In this document: positions 17,033 through 25,618 of the stretch, in pieces
How the letters are laid out: each line of letters begins with the position of its first letter
How positions within the stretch are numbered: position 1 is the first letter of the stretch
From: an uncultured Clostridia bacterium
Lineage (GTDB): Bacteria > Bacillota > Clostridia > Saccharofermentanales > Saccharofermentanaceae
Direction: 5' to 3'
DNA length: 64,000 bases
NCBI GenBank assembly: GCA_947303185.1
Contig: CAMYXF010000004.1
Span: forward strand, 151,406 to 215,405
Program-made: the position numbers and the translations under genes
The notes under the pieces: model-generated
Databases searched by the model: none
What the model was told of the DNA's origin: nothing
The model's input: only the letters and a program-made list of their open reading frames with translations

Positions 17033-18469
17033 TTAGAAAGAGAGGTTATCTGCAACATTCGTCTTGAATGTTTCGATAGCTGCGTCTCTGTCGAGGTTGC
17101 CTTCAGCGTACTGGCCAGCAGCATCTGTGAAGTATGTGTTGATTGTAGCATCATACTGTGTCATGCCCTTACCTGTAGCGTTAGCGTTACCAGCGATGAA
17201 TGTAGGGAAGATGTTCTGGCCACCGCAGAATGCGAGAGATCCATCAGACTTACCCATTACAACTGCAGAAGCAACTGTATCCTTAGCGCCGTTGCCCATG
17301 AGGTCGTTAGCCCAGAGATACTGGAGACCTGTCTCTGAAGTATCAAGTGTTACCCACTCAATGATCTCAGCAACTGCCTCAGCGTGAGCTGTTCCTTCTC
17401 TAGCCATGAGCCATGTGCCGCCCCAGAAGAAGCCAACCGGAGGTGTGCAGACTCTCCAGTCACCGAATGTGCCTTCGCCTTCAGCCTTCTGTCCGTCTCT
17501 AACCATTACGTAGTTGATGAGCCAAGCAGGTCCGAAGAAGCAGAATACGCCTCTGTCACCGATACCCATCATGTCGTTGTACCAAGCTGTATCCCAACCA
17601 GGTGCGTCGTTAGAAAGATCCTCATCCTTGAGCTTCTTAGCGATGTCAAGGAAAGCCTCTCTCTGAGGGTCAATTGTGAGCTCGCCGTTAACGATCCAAG
17701 GCTGACCTGCGTTCTTGCAAACATTCCACATATCGCCTGAACCAGAAACTACAGAATAGCCCTTCTCCTTGAGCTGAGCTGCTGCTTCCCAGAACTTGTC
17801 CCAGTTACCTGTACCAGCGCCAACTACTGCCTCAATGTCAGCAGGCTCTGCAGAACCGAAAACTTCTTCTGCGATAGAAGCTCTGTAGATCATAGCACCA
17901 CCAGTTGCCTGATAGCCGAGAGCTACAACTTCACCATCACGAGAACCGATGTCTACTGTGTACTGAGCGATCTGAGCGTCAGCAATCTTAGCATCAACAT
18001 CGATACCGAGTGACTTGTAAGTAGCAGCGAATCTGGACATATCGCCCTGTGTGTACTTGAGGATGTAGTCAGCCTCAGCGCAGTAAAGATCAGGAGCAGA
18101 ATCGCCACCAGCTACGAGTGCAGCGTCAACTGCAGGCTGATAGTTCTCAGCACCGTTGATGTATGTGCACTTAACTGTGTACTTTGTACCGAACTCAGGG
18201 TTAACGTTAGCAACATAGTAGTTAACCATGCCGATAACCTCATTTGTGAATGTCCACAAATTGATAACCTCGGGACCTGTACCGATTGTTGTCTCCTCGC
18301 CTACTGTCTCTTCTGTGGATGTTTCTGTTGTGTCATCTCCAGATGTCTCAACAACATCGCTGCCTGAACCTTCTGTGCTAACAGGAGCGTCTGTAGGTGT
18401 TGTTGTACAACCTGCTGCAACAGCTGCTACCATAGCTACTGAAAGAACACTGGCAATAACCTTTTTCAT
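17033..18469 (-). CDS. Sugar ABC transporter solute-binding lipoprotein
   Basis: The 478-residue protein has a lipoprotein signal (MKKVIASVLSVAMVAAVAAG, then Cys21). A Thr/Ser/Glu-rich linker follows, then an extracellular solute-binding family 1 domain (INLWTFTNEVIGMVNYYV... and FFWGGTWLMAREGTAHAEAVAEIIEWV). It would capture oligosaccharides outside the membrane and hand them to the two permeases downstream. The AAGGAGGAAACTTT ribosome binding site is strong. The substrate is probably a plant pentose oligosaccharide by context only. Confidence 0.93.
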   Translation of the reverse strand: MKKVIASVLSVAMVAAVAAGCTTTPTDAPVSTEGSGSDVVETSGDDTTETSTEETVGEETTIGTGPEVINLWTFTNEVIGMVNYYVANVNPEFGTKYTVKCTYINGAENYQPAVDAALVAGGDSAPDLYCAEADYILKYTQGDMSRFAATYKSLGIDVDAKIADAQIAQYTVDIGSRDGEVVALGYQATGGAMIYRASIAEEVFGSAEPADIEAVVGAGTGNWDKFWEAAAQLKEKGYSVVSGSGDMWNVCKNAGQPWIVNGELTIDPQREAFLDIAKKLKDEDLSNDAPGWDTAWYNDMMGIGDRGVFCFFGPAWLINYVMVRDGQKAEGEGTFGDWRVCTPPVGFFWGGTWLMAREGTAHAEAVAEIIEWVTLDTSETGLQYLWANDLMGNGAKDTVASAVVMGKSDGSLAFCGGQNIFPTFIAGNANATGKGMTQYDATINTYFTDAAGQYAEGNLDRDAAIETFKTNVADNLSF

Positions 18470-18813
18470 AAAGTTTCCTCCTTAATGATTTTGTTCGGGG
18501 CCTCTCGGCCCTTCTACAGTGTACATATTAGCCATAAACACAATTTCTTTCTCCACATTTCTTGCTACAATTTATCCATAACTATACATTTTTTGCTTTT
18601 TTTGAGTATATTGTACAATTTTTGCTTTCGCAGAGGGTAAATTGCATAAATTCTTGATATTTAGTTCGCAGATTCTACAAGCCAACTTGATGTCACTTGT
18701 GCAAATCGTTCGCAAACCCCTCTTTTAGGGGGCCGGGCATTAGTGCTACTCGCCCAAAGAGTTATGTGATAAGATTGGTACGTTTATTATATAGAGATTA
18801 AACGGAGACTTAT
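18470..18813. promoter_or_regulatory. Divergent intergenic region between importer operon and DUF624 gene
   Basis: These 344 bases must carry the promoters of the minus-strand importer operon and the plus-strand DUF624 gene. The dyad-like sequence GCAAATCGTTCGC (18701-18713) has a central CG and resembles a LacI-type or catabolite (cre-like) operator, but it departs from the consensus. No unambiguous -35/-10 pair was found by eye. Confidence 0.35.
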
Positions 18814-19467
18814 ATGGCTTCTTCATTTTTTGACCCTAAGAGCAAAGGAACCAGATTCCTCACCACGATATGTAATCTGTTGCTCCTTAATTTCATATTC
18901 ATGATCAGCTGCATTCCTGTTTTCACAATAGGAGCTGCTGTCACATCACTTTACAGAATTACGATCGCCATTCTCGCAGGCGACAATCCGGCAGTAATTA
19001 AGGACTACTTCAGATGCTTTAAAGAAAACTTTGCCAAGGCTACCGGTCTTTTATTGCTTTACACAGCACTTGCCGGATTCTTCGTTTTCGAGATCTACAT
19101 GATCCGCACCATGATGGCTGAAAACTATCAGTGGATGGCATTCTTCCCGTTCTTCTTTATTATTGTTATCTTTGCTTCTTCATTCTACGCATTCCCGATC
19201 CTTGCCTGGTTTGAAGAATCATTCAAGCAGATCCTCAAGAACTCCCTGCTTATCGCATTGACGAATCTGCCCGTTACCATAATGTATATCGCACTTTGTG
19301 CAGGTCTCGCATTCCTTGTTTACCAGTTCCCTACCATCACAATGAGCCAGATGGTCTTCTTAGGATTCTCATTATTTGCTTTATTCTTTTCTTTATTCCT
19401 TAAGAGGATCTTCGAAAAGCTTGGCGCCGACATCAATTTCAAGGCGGAAGACACAGATAAGATGTAA
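18814..19467 (+). CDS. DUF624 (YesL-type) membrane protein
   Basis: The 217-residue protein has five to six membrane helices and the family pattern: FLTTICNLLLLNFIFMISCIPVFTIGAAVTSLY near the start and a cytoplasmic end. DUF624/YesL proteins regularly sit beside CUT1 sugar importers and glycosidase genes in Bacillota; their function is not established. Here the gene is divergent from the importer operon and ends at a shared bidirectional terminator. Confidence 0.88.
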   Translation: MASSFFDPKSKGTRFLTTICNLLLLNFIFMISCIPVFTIGAAVTSLYRITIAILAGDNPAVIKDYFRCFKENFAKATGLLLLYTALAGFFVFEIYMIRTMMAENYQWMAFFPFFFIIVIFASSFYAFPILAWFEESFKQILKNSLLIALTNLPVTIMYIALCAGLAFLVYQFPTITMSQMVFLGFSLFALFFSLFLKRIFEKLGADINFKAEDTDKM

Positions 19468-19502
19468 TCTTTCTTATATATAGAATCAATAGAAAAAGTA
19501 AT

Positions 19503-19529
19503 GGGGCTGATCAGTAGTTGATCAGCCCC
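19503..19529. terminator. Bidirectional terminator between DUF624 and transketolase genes
   Basis: A perfect 11-bp stem GGGGCTGATCA/TGATCAGCCCC with a 5-nt loop lies between two convergent genes, with AT-rich flanks on both sides. Confidence 0.8.
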
Positions 19530-19564
19530 CTATATTATTATTTTAATACTTTAATCTATATAGA

Positions 19565-20515
19565 TCAGAGTGCAGCCTTGATCTGGTTATAGATTCCTTC
19601 AGCGTCGAGCTGGAATTCCTTCATGAGTGCGCCTGCAGGGCCGCTCTTTCCGAATCTGTCGTATACGCCGATCTTCTTAACCTTAACAGGATAGTTCTCA
19701 GACAATACATCGCATACTGCGCTGCCGAGGCCGCCGATTACGGAGTGCTCTTCAACTGTGAATACCTTGTTTGTCTTCTTAGCGAACTCAAGGATCGTAT
19801 CCTGGTCGATAGGCTTAACTGTGTGAACGTTAACAACTGCTGCGTTGATTCCGTCAGCTGCGAGCTTTTCTGCTGCGCCGAGTGCCTCAGCTACGCAAAC
19901 GCCGTTAGCGAAGATGACCATGTCTGTGCCATCCTTAACAACAACTGCCTTACCTACTTCGAACTTGTAGTCAGGTCTGTCATTGATTACCGGAACAGCA
20001 GCTCTGCCGAATCTCATGTAGAAGGGACCCTCAGTCTCAGCTGCTGCCATAACTGCAGCCTTTGCTTCGATATCGTCAGAAGGAACGATAACTGTCATGC
20101 CGGGGATAGTTCTCATAAGAGCAACGTCCTCGAGGCACTGGTGGGAAGCACCGTCCTCACCTACTGTGATACCTGCGTGTGTAGCGCCGATCTTAACGTT
20201 GAGATGGGGATAACCGATTGAGTTTCTAACCTGCTCGAAGTTTCTGCCCGCTGCAAACATTGCGAAAGAAGAAACGAACGGGATCTTGCCGCATGTTGAA
20301 AGACCAGCAGCGATACCTGTCATGTTAGCTTCTGCGATACCGCAGTCGATATGACGGTCCGGGAATTCCTTCTTGAATGTAGAAGTCTTTGTTGCGCCTG
20401 CGAGGTCAGCATCAAGAACAACAACGTTGGGGTTCTTCTTACCGAGCTCTACAAGAGCGTTACCATAACTTTCGCGTGTAGCGATCTTCTTTACTTCACC
20501 GTCTGCCATACTCAT
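19565..20515 (-). CDS. tktC: Transketolase, C-terminal (pyrimidine-binding) subunit
   Basis: The 316-residue half-protein covers the pyrimidine-binding and C-terminal domains of transketolase. The catalytic Glu region GIAEANMTGIAAGLSTCGKIPFVSSFAMFA and ATHAGITVGEDGASHQ are visible. With the N-terminal subunit it would transfer two-carbon units between pentose phosphates. The start codon overlaps the upstream stop (ATGA); an ATG 6 nt downstream (20509) has better spacing from AGGAGAGG and may be the true start. It is last in the kinase-isomerase operon. Confidence 0.93.
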   Translation of the reverse strand: MSMADGEVKKIATRESYGNALVELGKKNPNVVVLDADLAGATKTSTFKKEFPDRHIDCGIAEANMTGIAAGLSTCGKIPFVSSFAMFAAGRNFEQVRNSIGYPHLNVKIGATHAGITVGEDGASHQCLEDVALMRTIPGMTVIVPSDDIEAKAAVMAAAETEGPFYMRFGRAAVPVINDRPDYKFEVGKAVVVKDGTDMVIFANGVCVAEALGAAEKLAADGINAAVVNVHTVKPIDQDTILEFAKKTNKVFTVEEHSVIGGLGSAVCDVLSENYPVKVKKIGVYDRFGKSGPAGALMKEFQLDAEGIYNQIKAAL

Positions 20516-21348
20516 GCCTCTCCTATCTTTGCAATCTGTTCGTCAAGCTCTTTAATAGCCTGCTCGTACTCTTCGTCGTTAGGAGCCTTGCCATGCCAGC
20601 CTGCCTGGTTTTCCATGTATGAAACGCCCTTACCCTTAGTAGTCTTCATGATGATAGCTGTAGGCTGTCCCTTGCATTCCTTAGCCTTAGCGAAAGCATC
20701 TCTGATCTGGTCGAAATCGTGACCGTCGATGCAGATAACGTTGAAGTTGAATGCTTCGAGCTTCTTGTCGATCGGATAAGGTGAGCAAACGTCATCGATC
20801 TTACCGTCGATCTGGAGTCCGTTGTTGTCGATGATAACTGTGAGGTTATCGATCTTCTTAGCGCCAGCGAACATGAAAGCTTCCCAGATCTGGCCTTCCT
20901 GGATCTCACCGTCGCCTGTAAGAGTATAAACTCTGTAAGAATCGCCGTTGAGCTTTGCAGCGAGAGCCATACCAACTGCTGTTGAAACGCCCTGGCCCAA
21001 TGAACCTGTGCTCATGTCAACGCCGGGAGTCTCTGTCATGCAGGGGTGACCCTGGAGGTAAGAACCGAGCTTACGAAGTGTTGTGAGATCTTCAACAGGG
21101 AAATAACCTCTGTTAGCGAGTGTTGAATAAAGACCAGGAGCTGTGTGACCCTTAGAAAGAACGAATCTGTCTCTATTGGGATCCTTAGGATTCTTGGGAT
21201 CGATATTCATCTCTTCAAAATAGAGATATGTGAACATATCTGCTGCGGAAAGTGATCCGCCCGGATGACCGGACTTTGCACTGTGAACAGCTGTAACAAT
21301 GCCCTTACGGACATTAGCTGCTGTGAGTTGAAGTTCTTTATTAGTCAT
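20512..21348 (-). CDS. tktN: Transketolase, N-terminal (TPP-binding) subunit
   Basis: The 278-residue half-protein binds the thiamine diphosphate pyrophosphate through GDGEIQEGQIWEAFMFAGAKKIDNLTVIIDNN. It carries HSAKSGHPGGSLSAAD and SKGHTAPGLYS, both standard for transketolase. Splitting the enzyme into two adjacent genes is common in anaerobic Bacillota. Its stop overlaps the start of the C-terminal subunit by 4 nt. Confidence 0.93.
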   Translation of the reverse strand: MTNKELQLTAANVRKGIVTAVHSAKSGHPGGSLSAADMFTYLYFEEMNIDPKNPKDPNRDRFVLSKGHTAPGLYSTLANRGYFPVEDLTTLRKLGSYLQGHPCMTETPGVDMSTGSLGQGVSTAVGMALAAKLNGDSYRVYTLTGDGEIQEGQIWEAFMFAGAKKIDNLTVIIDNNGLQIDGKIDDVCSPYPIDKKLEAFNFNVICIDGHDFDQIRDAFAKAKECKGQPTAIIMKTTKGKGVSYMENQAGWHGKAPNDEEYEQAIKELDEQIAKIGEA

Positions 21349-21438
21349 TTAAGAAATACCCTTTTTCTATAGATTTATTTTCATAGGTCAGCCTGACCTA
21401 CGAGAGATCAGGCTGCCTTATTTCTAAACCAAACTGTA

Positions 21439-22947
21439 TCAGTTGAACGGAGCGTTGAACGGATTTTCCTTCGGATATCTGTCGCCCTCAGGTCTGTTGT
21501 AACCGATGTCGCACGGGCAGATGCCGAGGTATGTGAAGAGGTTGTAGAGAGCCTTTCCATAGTGACCGAATGCAACTGCACCGTGGTGAGGGAAGTTCTT
21601 CTCGATAAGGAAGTATCTGTAGAATCTGCCCATTTCCTTGATAGCGAATACACCTGTACCGCCGAAGGACTTAGTAGCAACAGGGAGAACCTCACCCTCT
21701 GCAACGTAAGCTCTGATCTGTCCGTCAGATGTAGACTGCAGTCTGTAGAATGTGATGTCGCCAGGAACGATGTCGCCCTCGAGTGTTCCGTTTGTAACCT
21801 CTACAGGGAGAGCACGAGCCATGATCATCTGGTTCTTCATCTCGCAGAAAGCAAGCTTCTTGGAGCATGTGTTACCGCAGTGGAAGCCCATGAATGTATC
21901 TGTGAACTTGTAATCGAACTTGCCCTTGATGGACTCATCGTACATGTCGTGAGGTACGGAGTTGTTGATGTCGAGGAGAGTAACGATATCTTCGGAGATA
22001 ACATATCCGAGGTACTCAGAGAGGCAGCCATAGATATCAACTTCGCAGGAAACCGGGATACCCATACCTGTGAGACGGCTGTTTACATAGCAAGGAACGA
22101 ACTTGAACTGTGTCTGGAATGCAGGCCAGCACTTACCGGCGATTGCAACATACTTCTTTGAACCCTTGTGCTTCTCAACCCAGTCAAGGAGTGTGAGCTC
22201 ATACTGAGCGAGCTTCTCGAGGATCTCAGGCTTCTTGTTGCCTGCGCCGAGCTCTGCTTCCATCTCTGCAACCTTAGCAGGGATTCTCTCGTCGCCTTCA
22301 TGATTCTTGAAAGCTTCGAAAAGGTCGAGCTCAGAGTTCTCTTCGATCTCAACGCCCATTCTGTACAAAGGCTCGATGGGAGCGTTGCATGCGAAGAAGT
22401 TCTGCGGACGGGGACCGAAAGAAATGATCTTGAGGTTCTTCATAGCATCGAGAGCTCTAGCTACAGGGATGAACTCGTTGATCATGTCAGCGCACTCTTC
22501 TGCGTTTCCGACAGGATACTCAGGGATGTAAGCGTTTACGCCACGGATCTTGAGGTTGTAGGAAGCATTGAGCATACCGCAGTAAGCGTCGCCTCTGCCG
22601 CCAACCAAGTCATTCTGTGATTCTTCAGCTGCTGCGCAGAACATAACGGGGCCGCCCCACTGCTGAGCGAGCATTGTCTCGGAGATCTCAGGTCCGAAGT
22701 TTCCGAGGTAAACGCAAAGAGCGTTACAACCAGCTGCCTTGATGTCAGCCAATGCCTGCTGCATATGGATCTCAGACTCTACGATGCAGATGGGGCACTC
22801 ATAGATGTCATCAGCACCATACTTCTCTGTATAAGCCTTAACAAGAGCCTTTCTTCTGTTTACGGAAAGTGATTCCGGGAAGCAGTCACGTGATACTGCT
22901 ACGATAGCGAGCTTAACGTCGGGTGCGTTAAATAATTTCTTTGACAT
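21439..22947 (-). CDS. L-fucose/L-arabinose isomerase-family aldose-ketose isomerase
   Basis: The 502-residue protein matches the fucose/arabinose isomerase superfamily: an N-terminal Rossmann-like part (VKLAIVAVSRDCFPESLSVNRR, then CNALCVYLGNFGPEISETMLAQQW) and the C-terminal FMGFHCGNTC metal-site region. These enzymes interconvert aldoses and ketoses with Mn2+. The neighbouring FGGY kinase and split transketolase point to a pentose being converted to a ketose, then phosphorylated. Which pentose is used cannot be read here. A strong GGAGGAAAT site precedes the ATG. Confidence 0.85.
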   Translation of the reverse strand: MSKKLFNAPDVKLAIVAVSRDCFPESLSVNRRKALVKAYTEKYGADDIYECPICIVESEIHMQQALADIKAAGCNALCVYLGNFGPEISETMLAQQWGGPVMFCAAAEESQNDLVGGRGDAYCGMLNASYNLKIRGVNAYIPEYPVGNAEECADMINEFIPVARALDAMKNLKIISFGPRPQNFFACNAPIEPLYRMGVEIEENSELDLFEAFKNHEGDERIPAKVAEMEAELGAGNKKPEILEKLAQYELTLLDWVEKHKGSKKYVAIAGKCWPAFQTQFKFVPCYVNSRLTGMGIPVSCEVDIYGCLSEYLGYVISEDIVTLLDINNSVPHDMYDESIKGKFDYKFTDTFMGFHCGNTCSKKLAFCEMKNQMIMARALPVEVTNGTLEGDIVPGDITFYRLQSTSDGQIRAYVAEGEVLPVATKSFGGTGVFAIKEMGRFYRYFLIEKNFPHHGAVAFGHYGKALYNLFTYLGICPCDIGYNRPEGDRYPKENPFNAPFN

Positions 22948-22949
22948 TT

Positions 22950-23615
22950 TTAGATTTCCTCCATCTGTTTTTTAGTTACATTAACTTCAATATTAGCACC
23001 AATGAGTCCGGGGAAATGTCCCTTCTCACCGGGAGCGTCGGGATGAGCGATAAGCCACTTGTTCTTTGCTGTAAGGAGCTTATCTTCGTCGCCTGAATCA
23101 GCCAGGCAGTCAATGTGATCTTCTTCTAAATCGAAGTTTGTTCCGTAAGGAAGGATAACGCCTACCATGAAGCCGTCATTCTCGATGCCGCAGGGTGCAT
23201 AGTGAAGTGTTGTAGCGTAGAGCTCAACAGCTGTTCCCTTGCGGATGTGGAATGCTTCGATTTTAGAAGTGTCGTACTTAAAATCATCAGTAATATCCTG
23301 CTGTGATCCCAAAAGAAGGATGCAGTCTGTAGCAGCAACGTTTACCTCAGAAGATCTGTGATACTCAACTGCGTTGAGGAGAGAATTGTGACCTGCGCAG
23401 TAACCTGTCTCAAGCTTCAGCTCACCGCCGAAAAGTCTTGAAACATCAACCTTTGCAGATGCCTCTTCGAGAGATGCAACTGTGGGCTCATAAGCAACGC
23501 TGTCTGCAGGGATAGCGATCTGATTAAGTGCCTCGATAACAGGTGCAAAATCGATGTTCTTAACAATTCTTCCGTACTTTTTGAAATTGGAAGATGTTGC
23601 TTCGTAAATTACCAT
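22950..23615 (-). CDS. DUF4867 family protein
   Basis: The 221-residue protein belongs, by recognition, to DUF4867, a cupin-like family found in sugar isomerase/kinase operons. Visible pieces are HIRKGTAVELYATTLHYAPCGI and PYGTNFDLEEDHIDCLADSGDEDKLLTAKNKWLIAHPD. A role as a sugar epimerase, mutarotase or lyase-type helper enzyme is conceivable but unproven. It overlaps the kinase stop by 7 bp and lies 2 bp from the isomerase, so it is translated with both. Confidence 0.75.
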   Translation of the reverse strand: MVIYEATSSNFKKYGRIVKNIDFAPVIEALNQIAIPADSVAYEPTVASLEEASAKVDVSRLFGGELKLETGYCAGHNSLLNAVEYHRSSEVNVAATDCILLLGSQQDITDDFKYDTSKIEAFHIRKGTAVELYATTLHYAPCGIENDGFMVGVILPYGTNFDLEEDHIDCLADSGDEDKLLTAKNKWLIAHPDAPGEKGHFPGLIGANIEVNVTKKQMEEI

Positions 23616-25072
23616 AAACCTGCCTCCTTCATAGCGGGATAGATTTTTGAAAACTCTTTATATCTCTCGTCGTACTTAGCAACGAGCTCAGGTGTAGGAA
23701 CAACGGAAACGTGCTTTGAAACTGTAGCTGCGCAAGCATCTGCAACTGAAGCGTACTCACCGCATGCAACTGCTGCGAGAAGAGCGCCGCCCATTGCAGG
23801 ACCTTCGTCGTTCTCTGTCTGAGTAAGTTCGATTCCCAATACGTTGGATACGATCGTGCACCAGAGCTTGGACTTAGCACCGCCGCCGCAGATTGAAGAG
23901 CTCTTGATGTCGAGGCCCATCTTCTTAGCGCACTCGAAAGAATCTCTCAATGCGAAAGCAACACCTTCCATAACTGCAAGAGTCATATCCTTACGTGTTG
24001 TATCCATGGACATGCCTACGAACATTGCACGGCAGTCAGGATTGTTAAGAGGTGATCTCTCACCCATGAGGTAAGGAAGGAAGAATACTTTGTTTGTACC
24101 AAGTGCCTCAAGGCCTTCCTGTTCCTTAGCGTAATCAGCTGTGCCGATGATCTCATCCATCCACCACTTGTTGCAGGAAGCAGCACTGAGCATACAACCC
24201 ATGAGATGGAATCCGCCGTCAGCGTGATCGAATGCGTGAAGTGAATTAGCTTCATCATTCTTGAATGTTTCCGAAGCAATGAATATCGTTCCTGATGTAC
24301 CAAGAGAGATATTGCATCCGCCGTTACCTATAATTCCCATACCTACGGCCGCTGCTGCATTATCACCTGCACCTGCAGCGATAACGCAATCCTTATTGAT
24401 TCCGGTCTTTTCTGCGATTTCAGGTAAGATCTTACCGATGGCCTCATAGCTCTCGAATACTTCAGGGAGCCACTCTGCCTTCATGTCCAAGATCTTGAGC
24501 ATCTCATCAGACCACTTTCTGTTTTCGCAATCGAAATAGAGCGTGCCTGAAGCGTCAGATACGTCTGTAGCGTAAACACCTGAAAGTCTGTATGCGAGAT
24601 AATCCTTAGGCAAAAGGATCTTAGCGATCTTAGCGAAATTCTCGGGTTCATTCTTATGTACCCACATTACCTTCGGAGCTGTGAAGCCTGCGAAAGCAAT
24701 ATTGCCTGTGTACTTGGAAAGGTTAGCCTTACCAATCTCATTGTTGAGGTAGTCTGTCTCAACCTGTGATCTTCCGTCGTTCCAGAGAATAGCAGGTCTT
24801 ATTACCTTGCCTTCGCTGTCGAGGAGTGTGAGACCGTGCATCTGGCCGCCGAAGCTGATACCAGCAACTTCATTTCCGTCGATACCTTCAAGGAGCTTTG
24901 AAAGGCCCTTGATAGTGCCGTCAAACCAATCTTCCGGATTCTGCTCAGACCAGCCTGTCTGAGGGAAGTTTACGGGGTAAGATTCAGAAACAGTTCTGAT
25001 GATCTTTCCACCGCTCTGCATCAGGAGCAACTTGACTGCTGATGTACCGAGATCAATACCAATAAAATACAT
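23609..25072 (-). CDS. xylB: Xylulokinase-like FGGY-family carbohydrate kinase
   Basis: This enzyme phosphorylates a ketopentose with ATP. The 487 residues open with GIDLGTSAVKLLLM and carry the xylulokinase-type substrate segments FGGQMHGLTLLD and ILWNDGRS, then GCNISLGTSGTIF and SICGGGAKSKLW for nucleotide binding. I chose the ATG at 25072 because GGGAGG lies 5 nt upstream; the frame extends 26 codons further but into promoter-like DNA. It is the first gene of a five-gene operon ending in transketolase. Specificity for D-xylulose is likely but not certain. Confidence 0.9.
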   Translation of the reverse strand: MYFIGIDLGTSAVKLLLMQSGGKIIRTVSESYPVNFPQTGWSEQNPEDWFDGTIKGLSKLLEGIDGNEVAGISFGGQMHGLTLLDSEGKVIRPAILWNDGRSQVETDYLNNEIGKANLSKYTGNIAFAGFTAPKVMWVHKNEPENFAKIAKILLPKDYLAYRLSGVYATDVSDASGTLYFDCENRKWSDEMLKILDMKAEWLPEVFESYEAIGKILPEIAEKTGINKDCVIAAGAGDNAAAAVGMGIIGNGGCNISLGTSGTIFIASETFKNDEANSLHAFDHADGGFHLMGCMLSAASCNKWWMDEIIGTADYAKEQEGLEALGTNKVFFLPYLMGERSPLNNPDCRAMFVGMSMDTTRKDMTLAVMEGVAFALRDSFECAKKMGLDIKSSSICGGGAKSKLWCTIVSNVLGIELTQTENDEGPAMGGALLAAVACGEYASVADACAATVSKHVSVVPTPELVAKYDERYKEFSKIYPAMKEAGLW

Positions 25073-25413
25073 ATGAACCTCCCGATTCGCGTAATTGTAC
25101 AAGAAACATACTAAATGATTAAAAGATAAATGGCATTTACCAAAATGCAAATATTATTCAAAAAAAGTTATGCGTGTTCAACAAATTCGACACTTTTTGC
25201 GATTTGGCCATTGATCTGATTTTGCTAACTTTCGAAAAGCACTTTTCAATATTCACGGACACTCATCATTTTCAAGAGCTTGAAAAACACCCGATTTTTA
25301 CAAAATTTGCTATACAATTCTTGCGGAGTTGGATAGCAAGATTTATTAAGTGAAATCTGTGGCAAAAGGGCACTACAGTCGGACTTTTTGAATTTCTCAG
25401 AACCGCTAAGTTC

Positions 25414-25554
25414 TGTTCGATAGCCGCTATATTCTGTTCGGCAAATGTTCGGCATAGCCGAACAGATGTAGTAACAAATCCGCCGGTTTAGGCCGGTTTT
25501 TACGATTTTTGTTCGGCAGTGCCGAACAAATGCCGAACAAATGCCGAGCCAAAT
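25414..25554. repeat. Cluster of TGTTCGGC inverted and direct repeats
   Basis: TGTTCGGC or its complement occurs repeatedly. Two perfect dyads are TGTTCGGC-ATA-GCCGAACA (25446-25464) and TTTGTTCGGC-AGT-GCCGAACAAA (25508-25530). The second runs into an 11-bp tandem repeat GCCGAACAAAT at 25521 and 25532, with a diverged third unit GCCGAGCCAAAT at 25543. Further partial copies lie at 25414 and 25435. Between the dyads a GCCGG hairpin with a T-tract (about 25482-25501) looks like a plus-strand terminator. Confidence 0.8.
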
Positions 25555-25565
25555 ACAACCGGCAA

Positions 25566-25591
25566 CAAAAAAAGACCGGGCAAACGCCCGG
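25566..25591 (-). terminator. Rho-independent terminator of carB
   Basis: Stem CCGGGC/GCCCGG (25576-25591) followed on the minus strand by a run of T residues, 28 bp after the carB stop. Confidence 0.85.
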
Positions 25592-25618
25592 CCTCTTATA
25601 AAGTAATCTAATAATCTA

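Larger units (their letters stand above)
25073..25618. promoter_or_regulatory. Long intergenic region between kinase operon and carB end, with GTTCGGC element array
   Basis: The part nearest the kinase (25073-25300) should hold the operon promoter; on the minus strand a TACAAT element lies about 25 nt before the ribosome binding site. A dyad GCATTT-ACCA-AAATGC at about 25133-25148 could be an operator. The remainder (25410-25560) is filled by repeated GTTCGGC/GCCGAAC elements (separate entry). No believable gene was found; a 69-codon frame at 25246-25455 has no ribosome binding site. Confidence 0.5.

Noticed and set aside
18690..18715. Catabolite (cre) site
   Set aside because: The dyad resembles cre but departs at conserved positions, so it is only mentioned in the intergenic entry.
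25246..25455. Small protein of 69 residues
   Set aside because: No ribosome binding site and it overlaps the repeat cluster.
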